Shown here one piece after another: positions 1-6,463 of a stretch of DNA of 7,192 nucleotides. Source of the DNA: Pseudomonadales bacterium (GTDB lineage: Bacteria > Pseudomonadota > Gammaproteobacteria > Pseudomonadales > Moraxellaceae); assembly GCA_013043915.1 (NCBI GenBank), contig JABEVH010000121.1, forward strand, positions 1 through 7,192. The letters run 5' to 3'. Each line of letters begins with the position of its first letter. The first letter of the stretch is position 1. The translations under genes and the position numbers were made by a program. The notes below the pieces were generated by a model that saw nothing but the letters and a program-made list of their open reading frames with translations, made no database searches and was not told where the DNA came from.

Positions 1-700
1 AGCGTGGATACACATCACAAACTGCCTTTTGACGCTGTACCGACTTACGCAGATAATCATCAAAGGGAACGGCTCCCAAGTAGGCCAGGGCTACATCTAA
101 AAAACGATCTGAGGCATTCGATAATTTTGCAAAAACCTCATGACCTTCTTGTGGTGTCCTTGCCATATTGGCGATGATTTGAAAGCGATGCACTCCGTAT
201 TTTTGATTGAGCACCTTAATCATGGCATAGGCATCAGTTAACGACGTCGGCTCGTTGGTGACTACAATCAGAACTTCTTGCGCCGCCCGTGTAAAGGCAA
301 TGACATGGTTGGATATACCGGCAGCCGTATCTATGACCAGGACATCCAGATCATCGGCCAGATCATTAAAAGCATTAATCAAACCAGCCTGTTGTGCTGG
401 CAACAAATCCGCCATGGACTGAGTGCCTGAGGCAGCTGGCACGATATGTATTCCACCCGGCCCCTCAACCAGCACATCACGCAAACTGCATTGCCCGGCG
501 ATAACATTCTCCAGGGTATCTCGTGGCGTGATCCCCAGCAGGATATCAACATTGGCCAAACCCAAATCAGCATCCAAAAGAATAACCTTGCGACCCATCT
601 CCGCCAGGCAAATACTGATATTGACAGCAGTATTGGTCTTACCAACACCACCCTTGCCACCGGTTACGGCAAGAACCTGTACCGGATGTGCTGCTAACAT
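1..700 (-). CDS. flhG: FlhG/FleN, MinD-like ATPase controlling flagellar number (3' end cut by window)
   Basis: The frame opens with ATG at 700-698 and stays open to the window edge, giving 233 codons. The family is usually about 270-290 residues, so roughly 40-60 C-terminal residues lie outside. Visible motifs are a deviant Walker A, GGKGGVGKT, at residues 14-22 (signature Lys16, catalytic-loop Lys21); a switch segment DADLGLANVD at 43-52; and a Walker B region DVLVIDTAAGI at 119-129. Later wording (EPTSLTDAYAMIK, DRFLDVALAYLGAVP) is typical of FleN. Family knowledge: a cytoplasmic, membrane-associating ATP-dependent dimer that counters FlhF and, in pseudomonads, the regulator FleQ, limiting flagella to one or few. 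The start is set by GAGGTG at 704-709, 3-5 nt before ATG. The N-terminus is very short and lacks the DQAxxLR FlhF-activating motif known from other FlhG proteins. It follows flhF after 39 nt in the same frame. Identification is firm; the symbol flhG or fleN is a naming choice. Confidence 0.95.
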   Translation of the reverse strand, partial: MLAAHPVQVLAVTGGKGGVGKTNTAVNISICLAEMGRKVILLDADLGLANVDILLGITPRDTLENVIAGQCSLRDVLVEGPGGIHIVPAASGTQSMADLLPAQQAGLINAFNDLADDLDVLVIDTAAGISNHVIAFTRAAQEVLIVVTNEPTSLTDAYAMIKVLNQKYGVHRFQIIANMARTPQEGHEVFAKLSNASDRFLDVALAYLGAVPFDDYLRKSVQRQKAVCDVYPR

Positions 701-703
701 GAA

Positions 704-710
704 CACCTCA
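704..710 (-). promoter_or_regulatory. Ribosome binding site of flhG
   Basis: The minus strand reads TGAGGTG followed by TTC and then ATG. This good Shine-Dalgarno match fixes the flhG start at 700. An in-frame GTG at 706-704 lies inside the site itself and is not a credible start. Confidence 0.7.
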
Positions 711-739
711 ACTGATAAAACTCTCTGGCTACCCTTGCA

Positions 740-2056
740 TTAATTGTGGCTGGAATTTGCCATTCTGCCAGTAACTTTTATAGCAGGAATGCGTGTGGCA
801 GGCTTGGCGACATGCTTAACTAAAGCTACTGCCTGACTTACCAACTGCGCTGCACGGGGCACGGCGATATCTTCGGGAATACGCTGCCCGTTGGTGACAT
901 AGCTGACCGGCAGTGAAGTCATAGCCAACAGACTTAAGGTTTCACCCAAACTGGTGGCCTCATCCGTCTTGCTGATGATAGCTCCAGCCAGATTAAATCC
1001 CGAAAAGTCCTCATAATTACGTTTAAGCACCGCTCCCTGCAAATTGGCGGGCAAAACCAGTTGTCCTAAAAGCCGATAACGCGATTCAGCCAGTAAACGT
1101 TGCTGAGCCATCTGTTCGGGTGCCTGTCGACTAAATCCTGCTGTATCCATCAACACCAGTCGCCTCGGCCCCAGTGAAGCAATCATGCGATCAAGATTAT
1201 CTCCAGGTTCCACCAGGGCAGAACTCACTCCAAGCGCCTTAGCTATTTTCTGCAGTTGTTCATAACTACCTACCCGATAGCTGTCTGTCGAGAGCAGCAC
1301 CAGACCGCGCGCACCATGTCGTATGACATGCCGTGCTGCCAATTTGGCCAAGGTAGTTGTTTTACCTGCACCCGTAGGCCCCAACAACACCACAACGCCC
1401 TGACGATCCACTAACTCGGTCTCAGTGTCCATACGCAGCGACTTGGCTAAACGTCCCAGACAAGTCTGCCAGGCCTTATCTTCATCATGCTGGTGCGAGA
1501 CAGGCATGCTTGCCAACCATGATTCAATCAGATCTTCGCCCAGCCCTACCCTTTGCAAGCGGGCACGCAAACGCCCCCAACCTACACCCAGTTCTCCCGA
1601 TTGGGTCCTTTGCATATCACGCAGTTGAGTACGTAAAAGCTCTAACTCAGCCTTGAGTGCTGCCATATCCTCATCCTGCTGGGGAACTTTACGTTTTTCC
1701 TGCAAATGTTGACTTAAACCGGCAAGCTGCTGATCTCGCCCCCCTGCTTTAGGAGCTGCAATGACCGCTTCAACAAAACGTGATGGCAAGGAAGGTTCTT
1801 CCGGTTGCTCTGTGCGCTCATCCCTCACCCAAGCGGGCAATAAATGGGGATCCTCTTCCTTCTTGGCCTGACGATAACGCGCACGTTGCCGCAATTCATG
1901 CTCTTGCAGAGCCTGTTCATGATCCAGGGTTGCTACCAGCTCAACGCCACCGACCACCTTATGATTCTCCAAAACTACAGCATCTGGACCTAAATCAGCC
2001 TGCACCAGTTTAAGAGCCTCACGCATATCGGCTGCAAAATATCGACGTACATTCAT
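740..2056 (-). CDS. flhF: FlhF, SRP-family GTPase for flagellar placement
   Basis: A 438-residue protein, the usual length for gammaproteobacterial FlhF. Residues 1-45 (MNVRRYFAADMREAL, LGPDAVVL) are the N-terminal B domain. Residues 50-155 are charged and Gln/Glu-rich, with a likely short coiled coil at about 110-150. The N domain is near 155-215 and the GTPase G domain follows: G1 GPTGAGKTTT at 226-235, DSYRVGSYEQL at 258-268, G3 DTAG at 304-307, G4 SKTD at 362-365 and the closing TNGQRIPEDI at 389-398. Family knowledge: GTP-bound FlhF dimerises at the pole, marks the site of flagellar assembly and helps recruit early basal-body parts; FlhG opposes it. G4 reads SKTD where TKLD is usual, a mild departure. 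The start has AGGAG 6 nt upstream. It follows flhA by 9 nt, and its Shine-Dalgarno overlaps the flhA stop, suggesting translational coupling. Confidence 0.97.
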   Translation of the reverse strand: MNVRRYFAADMREALKLVQADLGPDAVVLENHKVVGGVELVATLDHEQALQEHELRQRARYRQAKKEEDPHLLPAWVRDERTEQPEEPSLPSRFVEAVIAAPKAGGRDQQLAGLSQHLQEKRKVPQQDEDMAALKAELELLRTQLRDMQRTQSGELGVGWGRLRARLQRVGLGEDLIESWLASMPVSHQHDEDKAWQTCLGRLAKSLRMDTETELVDRQGVVVLLGPTGAGKTTTLAKLAARHVIRHGARGLVLLSTDSYRVGSYEQLQKIAKALGVSSALVEPGDNLDRMIASLGPRRLVLMDTAGFSRQAPEQMAQQRLLAESRYRLLGQLVLPANLQGAVLKRNYEDFSGFNLAGAIISKTDEATSLGETLSLLAMTSLPVSYVTNGQRIPEDIAVPRAAQLVSQAVALVKHVAKPATRIPAIKVTGRMANSSHN

Positions 2057-2062
2057 GAATTA

Positions 2063-2067
2063 CTCCT
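2063..2067 (-). promoter_or_regulatory. Ribosome binding site of flhF, overlapping the flhA stop
   Basis: The minus strand reads TAGGAG-TAATTC-ATG. AGGAG sits 6 nt before the flhF ATG, and its first two bases are the last two bases of the flhA TAG stop (2068-2066). This supports the flhF start at 2056 and coupled translation. Confidence 0.75.
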
Positions 2068-4174
2068 AGCGCCCTGCCGTCGCAAAAATCGTGACTTTGC
2101 GGTTATCGGGAATCTCGTTGTAGGCCAGGACCGTCAAGCCCGGCAGGCTGTAGCGTGCAAAACGGGCCAGCATTGACCTCACTCCCATAGACACCAACAG
2201 TACAGATTCCTTACCTGTCATTTCCATACGCGAAGCTGCCTCACTCAAACTGCGTCGCAGACGTTCTGCCAAACCTGGTTCGAGCACTGCATCACTATCA
2301 GTCCCCCCGTTACTCCTTGCCTGTTGTACAGACTGAAGCAATAACTGTTCCAATTCTGGTTCCAAAGTAATAACAGCGATTTCACTCTGATCTCCGGCGA
2401 CGCCCTGAACAATCATCCGGGACAGGGCAACGCGAACATGAGCCGTCAGGGTATCCACATCCTGCGTACGCTGGGCGGTATCAGCCAAAGATTCACAGAT
2501 ACTGCGCAGATCACGAATGGGAATATTTTCACGCAACAAATTTTGCAAAATTCGCAACAACAGGGATAAAGAAACAGGCGACGGCATCAGACTTTCCACC
2601 AAACGAGACTGGGTACGCGCCAATTGATTGACCAATTGCTGGACTTCCTCATGCCCTAACAGCTCCCAGGCATGTTTCTGCATGACACTGTTTAAATGGG
2701 TAGCAACCACGGTAGCCGTATCAACCACGGTATAGCCTAAGGACTGGGCATGGTCGCGTTGGGAAACCTCAATCCAGACTGCATCTAGGCCAAAAGCCGG
2801 ATCTTTGCATTCAATACCACGCAAGGGTCCGAAGACTTGACCTGGGTTAATCGCCAATTCTTTATCCACATGAGCCTCTGCCTGAGAGACATTGACTCCC
2901 ATTAACGTGATGCGATAAGTGTTCGGCGGCAGCTCCAGATTATCTCGTATATGCACAGAAGGCAGGAGAAACCCCAGTTCCTGAGATAATTTGCGACGTA
3001 CTCCCTTGATACGCGAGAGTAGCTGACCACCCTGCTGACGATCTACCAGAGGAATGAGGCGATAACCGACTTCCAACCCTAAACTATCGACTGGCAAAAC
3101 ATCTTCCCAACCAATTTCCTTGCTCTCAGCTGCCGCTGCAGCCGCTGCGGGGGCTACCTCAGCAGCAGCCGTCGATGCCACCACCTTTCGTGCCTCCTGT
3201 TGTTGACGCCATAACATCCAACCCGCGCCCCCGGCGATGATTGCCAGCAGCCAAAACGCCATATGCGGCATACCTGGCACAATGCCCATGACTGTCAAGA
3301 TTCCGGCAGCGACAAACAAAGGCTGCGGTGTACGGAACAACTGAGCTATCAGCTGATCGGTCATACGTTGCGAGGATGAAACACGTGTTACCAAGATGGC
3401 AGAGGCCGTGGATAACAACAGGGCCGGAATCTGGGCCACAATCCCATCACCGATGGTCAGCAAGGCATAGGCAGCTACCGCATCTGAAAAGTTCATATGA
3501 TGCTGCAGCATGCCGATGATGATACCCCCCAATAAATTGATGATGAGGATCAGTATCCCGGCGACCGCATCACCACGCACAAACTTCGAAGCGCCATCCA
3601 TGGAGCCATAAAAATCAGCCTCCTGCGCCACTTCCGAACGACGCAGTTTAGCTTCTTCCTGATTGATCAGACCTGCATTCAAATCTGCATCGATAGCCAT
3701 CTGCTTGCCTGGCATGGCATCCAGGGTAAAGCGGGCACTGACCTCAGAGACACGCCCTGCTCCCTTGGTGATCACAACGAAATTGATAATGATGAAGATG
3801 GTAAATACCACGACACCCACGGCATAGTTTCCACCGATGACTACGTGACCAAAAGCCTCAATGACACGACCGGCTGCCTGACTACCCTCGTGCCCATGCA
3901 GCAATACGACGCGTGTCGAGGCGATATTCAGTGCCAAACGCATGAGGGTTGCGACCAACAGCAAGGTGGGAAAAACCGCAAGATCCAGAGGCCGCAAAGC
4001 GTAAATAGTCGCCAGAATAATAACCAGTGATAACGCGATATTGAATGAAAAAAGCACATCCAGCATGAAAGGAGGCAGGGGTAATGTCATCATGCCCAAG
4101 ATAAGCAGCAAGAACAAAGGCACGCCCAGACCGGATTTAAATATGGTTTTTAACAGGGAGGGCCCATCCAGCAT
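2066..4174 (-). CDS. flhA: FlhA, flagellar type III export apparatus membrane protein
   Basis: About 702 residues counted from ATG at 4174, close to the enterobacterial protein. The N-terminal half holds about eight membrane segments (for example near 20-36, 42-60, 111-136, 203-223, 285-322). It includes the FHIPEP-family signature RVSEVSARFTLDAMPGKQ from residue 141, and TIGDGIVAQIPALLLST with Asp243, the position matching a functionally essential Asp in Salmonella. An Ala-rich linker (about 335-349) leads to the large cytosolic domain (about 355-702), which in the family forms a nonameric docking ring for chaperone-substrate complexes. Role: inner-membrane export engine using proton motive force. 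An adjacent GTG at 4177 is also open, but AGG at 4181-4183 is 6 nt from the ATG and only 3 nt from the GTG, so I prefer ATG. It is preceded by the only long gap in the cluster (97 nt), which may carry its own regulation. Confidence 0.97.
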   Translation of the reverse strand: MLDGPSLLKTIFKSGLGVPLFLLLILGMMTLPLPPFMLDVLFSFNIALSLVIILATIYALRPLDLAVFPTLLLVATLMRLALNIASTRVVLLHGHEGSQAAGRVIEAFGHVVIGGNYAVGVVVFTIFIIINFVVITKGAGRVSEVSARFTLDAMPGKQMAIDADLNAGLINQEEAKLRRSEVAQEADFYGSMDGASKFVRGDAVAGILILIINLLGGIIIGMLQHHMNFSDAVAAYALLTIGDGIVAQIPALLLSTASAILVTRVSSSQRMTDQLIAQLFRTPQPLFVAAGILTVMGIVPGMPHMAFWLLAIIAGGAGWMLWRQQQEARKVVASTAAAEVAPAAAAAAAESKEIGWEDVLPVDSLGLEVGYRLIPLVDRQQGGQLLSRIKGVRRKLSQELGFLLPSVHIRDNLELPPNTYRITLMGVNVSQAEAHVDKELAINPGQVFGPLRGIECKDPAFGLDAVWIEVSQRDHAQSLGYTVVDTATVVATHLNSVMQKHAWELLGHEEVQQLVNQLARTQSRLVESLMPSPVSLSLLLRILQNLLRENIPIRDLRSICESLADTAQRTQDVDTLTAHVRVALSRMIVQGVAGDQSEIAVITLEPELEQLLLQSVQQARSNGGTDSDAVLEPGLAERLRRSLSEAASRMEMTGKESVLLVSMGVRSMLARFARYSLPGLTVLAYNEIPDNRKVTIFATAGR
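3128..3172 (-). repeat. Ala-rich (GCN) tract in the FlhA linker
   Basis: This short low-complexity stretch encodes an Ala-rich peptide ending in seven consecutive Ala after APA. It joins the last membrane helix region (ending near WMLWRQQQEARK) to the cytosolic domain (starting near IGWEDVLPVD). The codons mix GCT, GCG, GCA and GCC, so it is a degenerate rather than pure repeat. Linkers here vary in length and composition between species. Confidence 0.6.
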
Positions 4175-4178
4175 CACA

Positions 4179-4183
4179 CACCT
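4179..4183 (-). promoter_or_regulatory. Probable ribosome binding site of flhA
   Basis: The minus strand reads TAGGTGT-GTG-ATG. The AGGTG match is modest, but its AGG core lies 6 nt before ATG (4174) against 3 nt before the upstream GTG (4177). This favours ATG as the flhA start. Confidence 0.5.
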
Positions 4184-4187
4184 ACGT

Positions 4188-4216
4188 CAGAGAGTCGTCA
4201 TCACGACACTGCTCTG
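4188..4216 (-). promoter_or_regulatory. Hairpin in the flhB-flhA intergenic leader
   Basis: The minus strand contains GTCGT-GATG-ACGAC (4194-4207), a perfect 5-bp stem with a 4-nt loop. It is flanked by a second complementary pair, CAGAG (4212-4216) and CTCTG (4188-4192), with an uneven internal loop of 4 and 1 nt. It ends only 4 nt before the flhA Shine-Dalgarno, so in read-through mRNA it could affect flhA translation. There is no U-run after it, so it is not an intrinsic terminator. The structure is seen in the sequence; any function is inference. Confidence 0.4.
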
Positions 4217-4230
4217 CAAGAATGATGCAC
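4215..4230 (-). promoter_or_regulatory. Weak sigma-54-like site upstream of flhA
   Basis: The minus strand reads GTGCAT-CATTC-TTGCA, compared with the consensus TGGCAC-N5-TTGCA. The -12 half is perfect with the right spacing, but the -24 half has TG instead of the near-invariant GG. In Pseudomonas, flhA has a FleQ/sigma-54-dependent promoter in the same place, which is the main reason to note it. It overlaps the outer arm of the leader hairpin. This could easily be chance. Confidence 0.15.
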
Positions 4231-4271
4231 AACTTCTGAGTATTTTAGGGATGTCAGGAAATTCTTATGGC

Positions 4272-5408
4272 TCAGGCATCCCTGCGCAAATCTTCAGGGA
4301 TATCCACCATCGGAGTCTTACCGGGATGACGACCTTTGCCCGCCTGATAGAGTCGTAACCCATGCAACCAAGCCAGTATCCTGGCGACAGCCATGTACAA
4401 GCCCGCTGGAATTTCACGATCGATGTCCGTCGTATGGTAAATGGAGCGAGCTAGCGGCGGTGCTTCCACGGTAATAATTTTATGTTCTTTCGCCAGTTTG
4501 CGAATTTGCATGGCCATGTGATCCGTACCCTTGGCCAGCAAGATGGGAGCTGCATCCTTTTCCGGCTTATAGCGTATCGCTACGGCATAGTGCGTCGGGT
4601 TAGTAATCACCACATCAGCCTGAGGTAATTTGGCCATCATCCGGGCTTCAGCCATCTTACGCTGCATCTGACGCATACGCGCCTTGACTTCAGGACGACC
4701 TTCACTGTCTTTATATTCTTCCTTGATTTCCTGGCGTGTCATACGCAGTTCGCGCATAAAACTGAACCACTGCGCCGGCGCATCAATAAATGCCACCAAT
4801 AAAAGTGAGGCCGTCATCCAGAAAAAAGACCACAGCAAAAGCGAGGCTAGATGAGCAAATACATAGGGCATGGACTCATTTGCCAACCCCAGGAGTTCAT
4901 CGCGGTGATGGCGCAGAATAAGTATGCAACAAAAACTGACGAGCAAAAACTTAGCAAGGGCTTTGACCAACTCCAGCAAAGCTTTCGGTGAAAACATACG
5001 CCCTAAACCTTTCATGGGATCAATACGTTCCCACTTAGGCAACAGGGCTTCTGTTGAAAACATAAACCCACCCAATAACACCGAACCGGCAATGCTGGCT
5101 AAAAACATGACGGCTAAAGGCCAGAACAGGGCATGAGCAGCCAGCCATAAAGCATCTGCCAAATGCAAAGCCAAGGTCCGTGGTTCAAATAATTCAGCAC
5201 GTGATACCATCAGATTATCGCGCGTGATGCGCAGCAAAGCATCCACCATACGCGGTGCAAATATCAACAGTGATCCCGAACCGGCCACCAGCGACAACGT
5301 CATCGACAAATCACGCGAACGCGCAACCTGACCTCGCTTGCGGGCCTCTTCCTGTCGTCGGGGGGTGGCGTCTTCAGAACGCTCCTCACTGCTGTCATCA
5401 TCAGCCAT
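4272..5408 (-). CDS. flhB: FlhB, export gate protein and substrate-specificity switch
   Basis: A 378-residue protein, near the 383 of Salmonella. The N-terminus (SEDATPRRQEEARKRGQVARS, residues 11-31) is the canonical charged FlhB start. Four membrane segments follow near 36-52, 88-113, 145-166 and 186-209. The cytosolic linker (about 215-262, including RQEIKEEYKDSEGRPEVKAR) leads to the self-cleavage site NPTH at 270-273 (codons at 4590-4601), and the C-terminal domain contains KGTDHMAMQIRKLAKEH. Family knowledge: autocleavage between Asn270 and Pro271 allows the exporter to switch from rod/hook to filament substrates; the membrane part encircles the FliPQR gate. The start lies 3 nt after the fliR stop and in the same frame. 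No Shine-Dalgarno is at normal distance; the nearest, GGAGG at 5426-5430, is 17 nt from ATG, so translation probably depends on ribosomes finishing fliR. Confidence 0.97.
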   Translation of the reverse strand: MADDDSSEERSEDATPRRQEEARKRGQVARSRDLSMTLSLVAGSGSLLIFAPRMVDALLRITRDNLMVSRAELFEPRTLALHLADALWLAAHALFWPLAVMFLASIAGSVLLGGFMFSTEALLPKWERIDPMKGLGRMFSPKALLELVKALAKFLLVSFCCILILRHHRDELLGLANESMPYVFAHLASLLLWSFFWMTASLLLVAFIDAPAQWFSFMRELRMTRQEIKEEYKDSEGRPEVKARMRQMQRKMAEARMMAKLPQADVVITNPTHYAVAIRYKPEKDAAPILLAKGTDHMAMQIRKLAKEHKIITVEAPPLARSIYHTTDIDREIPAGLYMAVARILAWLHGLRLYQAGKGRHPGKTPMVDIPEDLRRDA

Positions 5409-5411
5409 ACA

Positions 5412-6176
5412 CTACGTACGAACGACCTCCTGCAACATGGCAAATGCCTGGTCGCTTAGCCCCCGAAATTGCTCGGCGAAGCTATCTAGGGATAACCAAA
5501 TCAGGAGCAGGCCCAGCATTAAGGTAATGGGGAATCCCACCGAAAAGATATTCAATTGCGGCGCAGCTCGCGTCATGACTCCTAAAGCCAGGTTGACCAC
5601 CAGCAGGGCAGCCATCGCCGGCAACGCAGCTAATAGGGATGCCGCAAACATCCAGGTTCCACTGGCTAATAATACATGCTGGTTGAAGGGAATATCCCAG
5701 GAACGGGTAATGGGTAATACCTGGAAACTGCGCACCAGGTAATCGATAAGCACCAAATGACCGTCCATCGACAGGAACAGCAGGGTCACCAACATGGTAT
5801 AGAACTGGCTAATACTCGCCACGGACACCCCTGTATTGGGATCCATCATCGATGAAAAACCCAGACCGCTTTGTGTCGCCACCAACTGGCCTGTGATATT
5901 AGCCACCTGAAAAAGTATCTGCATCATAAAACCCAGGGTAAGACCAATCAGAGTCTGTTGCACCACAATGACCCAACACTCCATACTCAGAGGATTGCAT
6001 CGCGGCAGATTCTGTAGCATGGGTGCTGCCACGGCCGTCAGCAGCAAACAAAACAACAATCGAATGCGCATAGGAACGATACGGCTGCCCAAGATGGGCA
6101 TAGCCAGAACAAAAGCACTGATTCGCGACAAGGGCCAGAGGTACTGCCCCAACCATACCCCTAGATCAAGTTCCAT
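5412..6176 (-). CDS. fliR: FliR, flagellar export gate membrane protein
   Basis: A 254-residue, strongly hydrophobic protein, typical in length for FliR. Several membrane segments are visible (about 12-30, 38-55, 68-92, 124-147, 171-200, 212-231). Conserved family wording includes QLVATQSGLGFSSMMDPNTG at 97-116, DGHLVLID at 138-145 and MTRAAPQLNIFSVGFPITL at 201-219. Family knowledge: one FliR joins five FliP and four FliQ to form the helical export gate, with FlhB attached to it. The start ATG at 6176 is supported by GAGG at 6181-6184, part of which is the fliQ TGA stop. The stop codon is an amber TAG (5414-5412), followed by one codon (TGT) and then the flhB ATG in the same frame. Confidence 0.96.
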   Translation of the reverse strand: MELDLGVWLGQYLWPLSRISAFVLAMPILGSRIVPMRIRLLFCLLLTAVAAPMLQNLPRCNPLSMECWVIVVQQTLIGLTLGFMMQILFQVANITGQLVATQSGLGFSSMMDPNTGVSVASISQFYTMLVTLLFLSMDGHLVLIDYLVRSFQVLPITRSWDIPFNQHVLLASGTWMFAASLLAALPAMAALLVVNLALGVMTRAAPQLNIFSVGFPITLMLGLLLIWLSLDSFAEQFRGLSDQAFAMLQEVVRT

Positions 6177-6180
6177 AAGA

Positions 6181-6185
6181 CCTCA
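6181..6185 (-). promoter_or_regulatory. Ribosome binding site of fliR, overlapping the fliQ stop
   Basis: The minus strand reads TGAGG-TCTT-ATG. The TGA stop of fliQ supplies the first part of the GAGG core, which sits 4 nt before the fliR ATG. This is consistent with coupled translation. Confidence 0.6.
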
Positions 6186-6452
6186 TCCAATAAGCTGAGG
6201 AATGTTAAGCAAAAGGTTTTGTGTAAACTCAAAGAGCATTTTTCCCAACCATGGCCCGGCCACAACCAGAGCGATCAATGTCACCAGAAGTCGCGGCAAA
6301 AAGCTCAAGGTCTGCTCATTGATTTGAGTTGCCGCCTGAAATATCGCCACCACCAACCCAATCACCAAGCCAGGAATGGTGAGTACAGCCGTCATGATAA
6401 TCGCCAGCCACATACCCGAGCGGAATACATCCATGATCTGAAGAGCATTCAC
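6183..6452 (-). CDS. fliQ: FliQ, small flagellar export gate protein
   Basis: An 89-residue protein, exactly the usual FliQ size, with two hydrophobic helices (about 14-38 and 54-78). They are separated by the conserved FQAATQINEQTLSFLPRL (38-55). Family knowledge: four copies pack around FliP and FliR in the export gate. The start is GTG at 6452-6450, supported by a near-ideal AGGAGG 5 nt upstream; the first in-frame ATG is codon 7 and would remove the conserved N-terminus. It lies 9 nt after the fliP stop and 6 nt before fliR, all in one frame. Confidence 0.96.
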   Translation of the reverse strand: MNALQIMDVFRSGMWLAIIMTAVLTIPGLVIGLVVAIFQAATQINEQTLSFLPRLLVTLIALVVAGPWLGKMLFEFTQNLLLNIPQLIG

Positions 6453-6457
6453 AATAG

Positions 6458-6463
6458 CCTCCT
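6458..6463 (-). promoter_or_regulatory. Strong ribosome binding site fixing the GTG start of fliQ
   Basis: The minus strand reads TAGGAGG-CTATT-GTG. AGGAGG is 5 nt before the GTG and includes the last two bases of the fliP TAG stop. It is the strongest Shine-Dalgarno in the window and settles the non-ATG start of fliQ. Confidence 0.85.

Noticed and set aside
423..743. Plus-strand open frame of about 106 codons opposite flhG
   Set aside because: It is antisense to a clearly conserved flhG frame, has no recognisable protein features, and is explained by codon bias of the gene beneath it.
4188..4216. Intrinsic terminator between flhB and flhA
   Set aside because: The hairpin has an interrupted stem and is followed by the flhA ribosome binding site rather than a run of U.
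4223..4250. Possible sigma-28 (FliA) promoter in the flhB-flhA gap: TAAA, 15 nt, then GC
   Set aside because: The -35-like TAAA and spacing fit, but the -10 octamer matches only 2 of 8 positions of GCCGATAA.
4041..4358. Plus-strand open frame of about 105 codons spanning the flhB-flhA gap
   Set aside because: Most of it is antisense to flhA and flhB, the translation has no recognisable features, and the gap itself is better explained as a leader region.
5338..5742. Plus-strand open frame of about 134 codons across the flhB-fliR junction
   Set aside because: It lies opposite conserved FliR and FlhB coding sequence, and its translation shows no domain or membrane pattern. It is a shadow frame.
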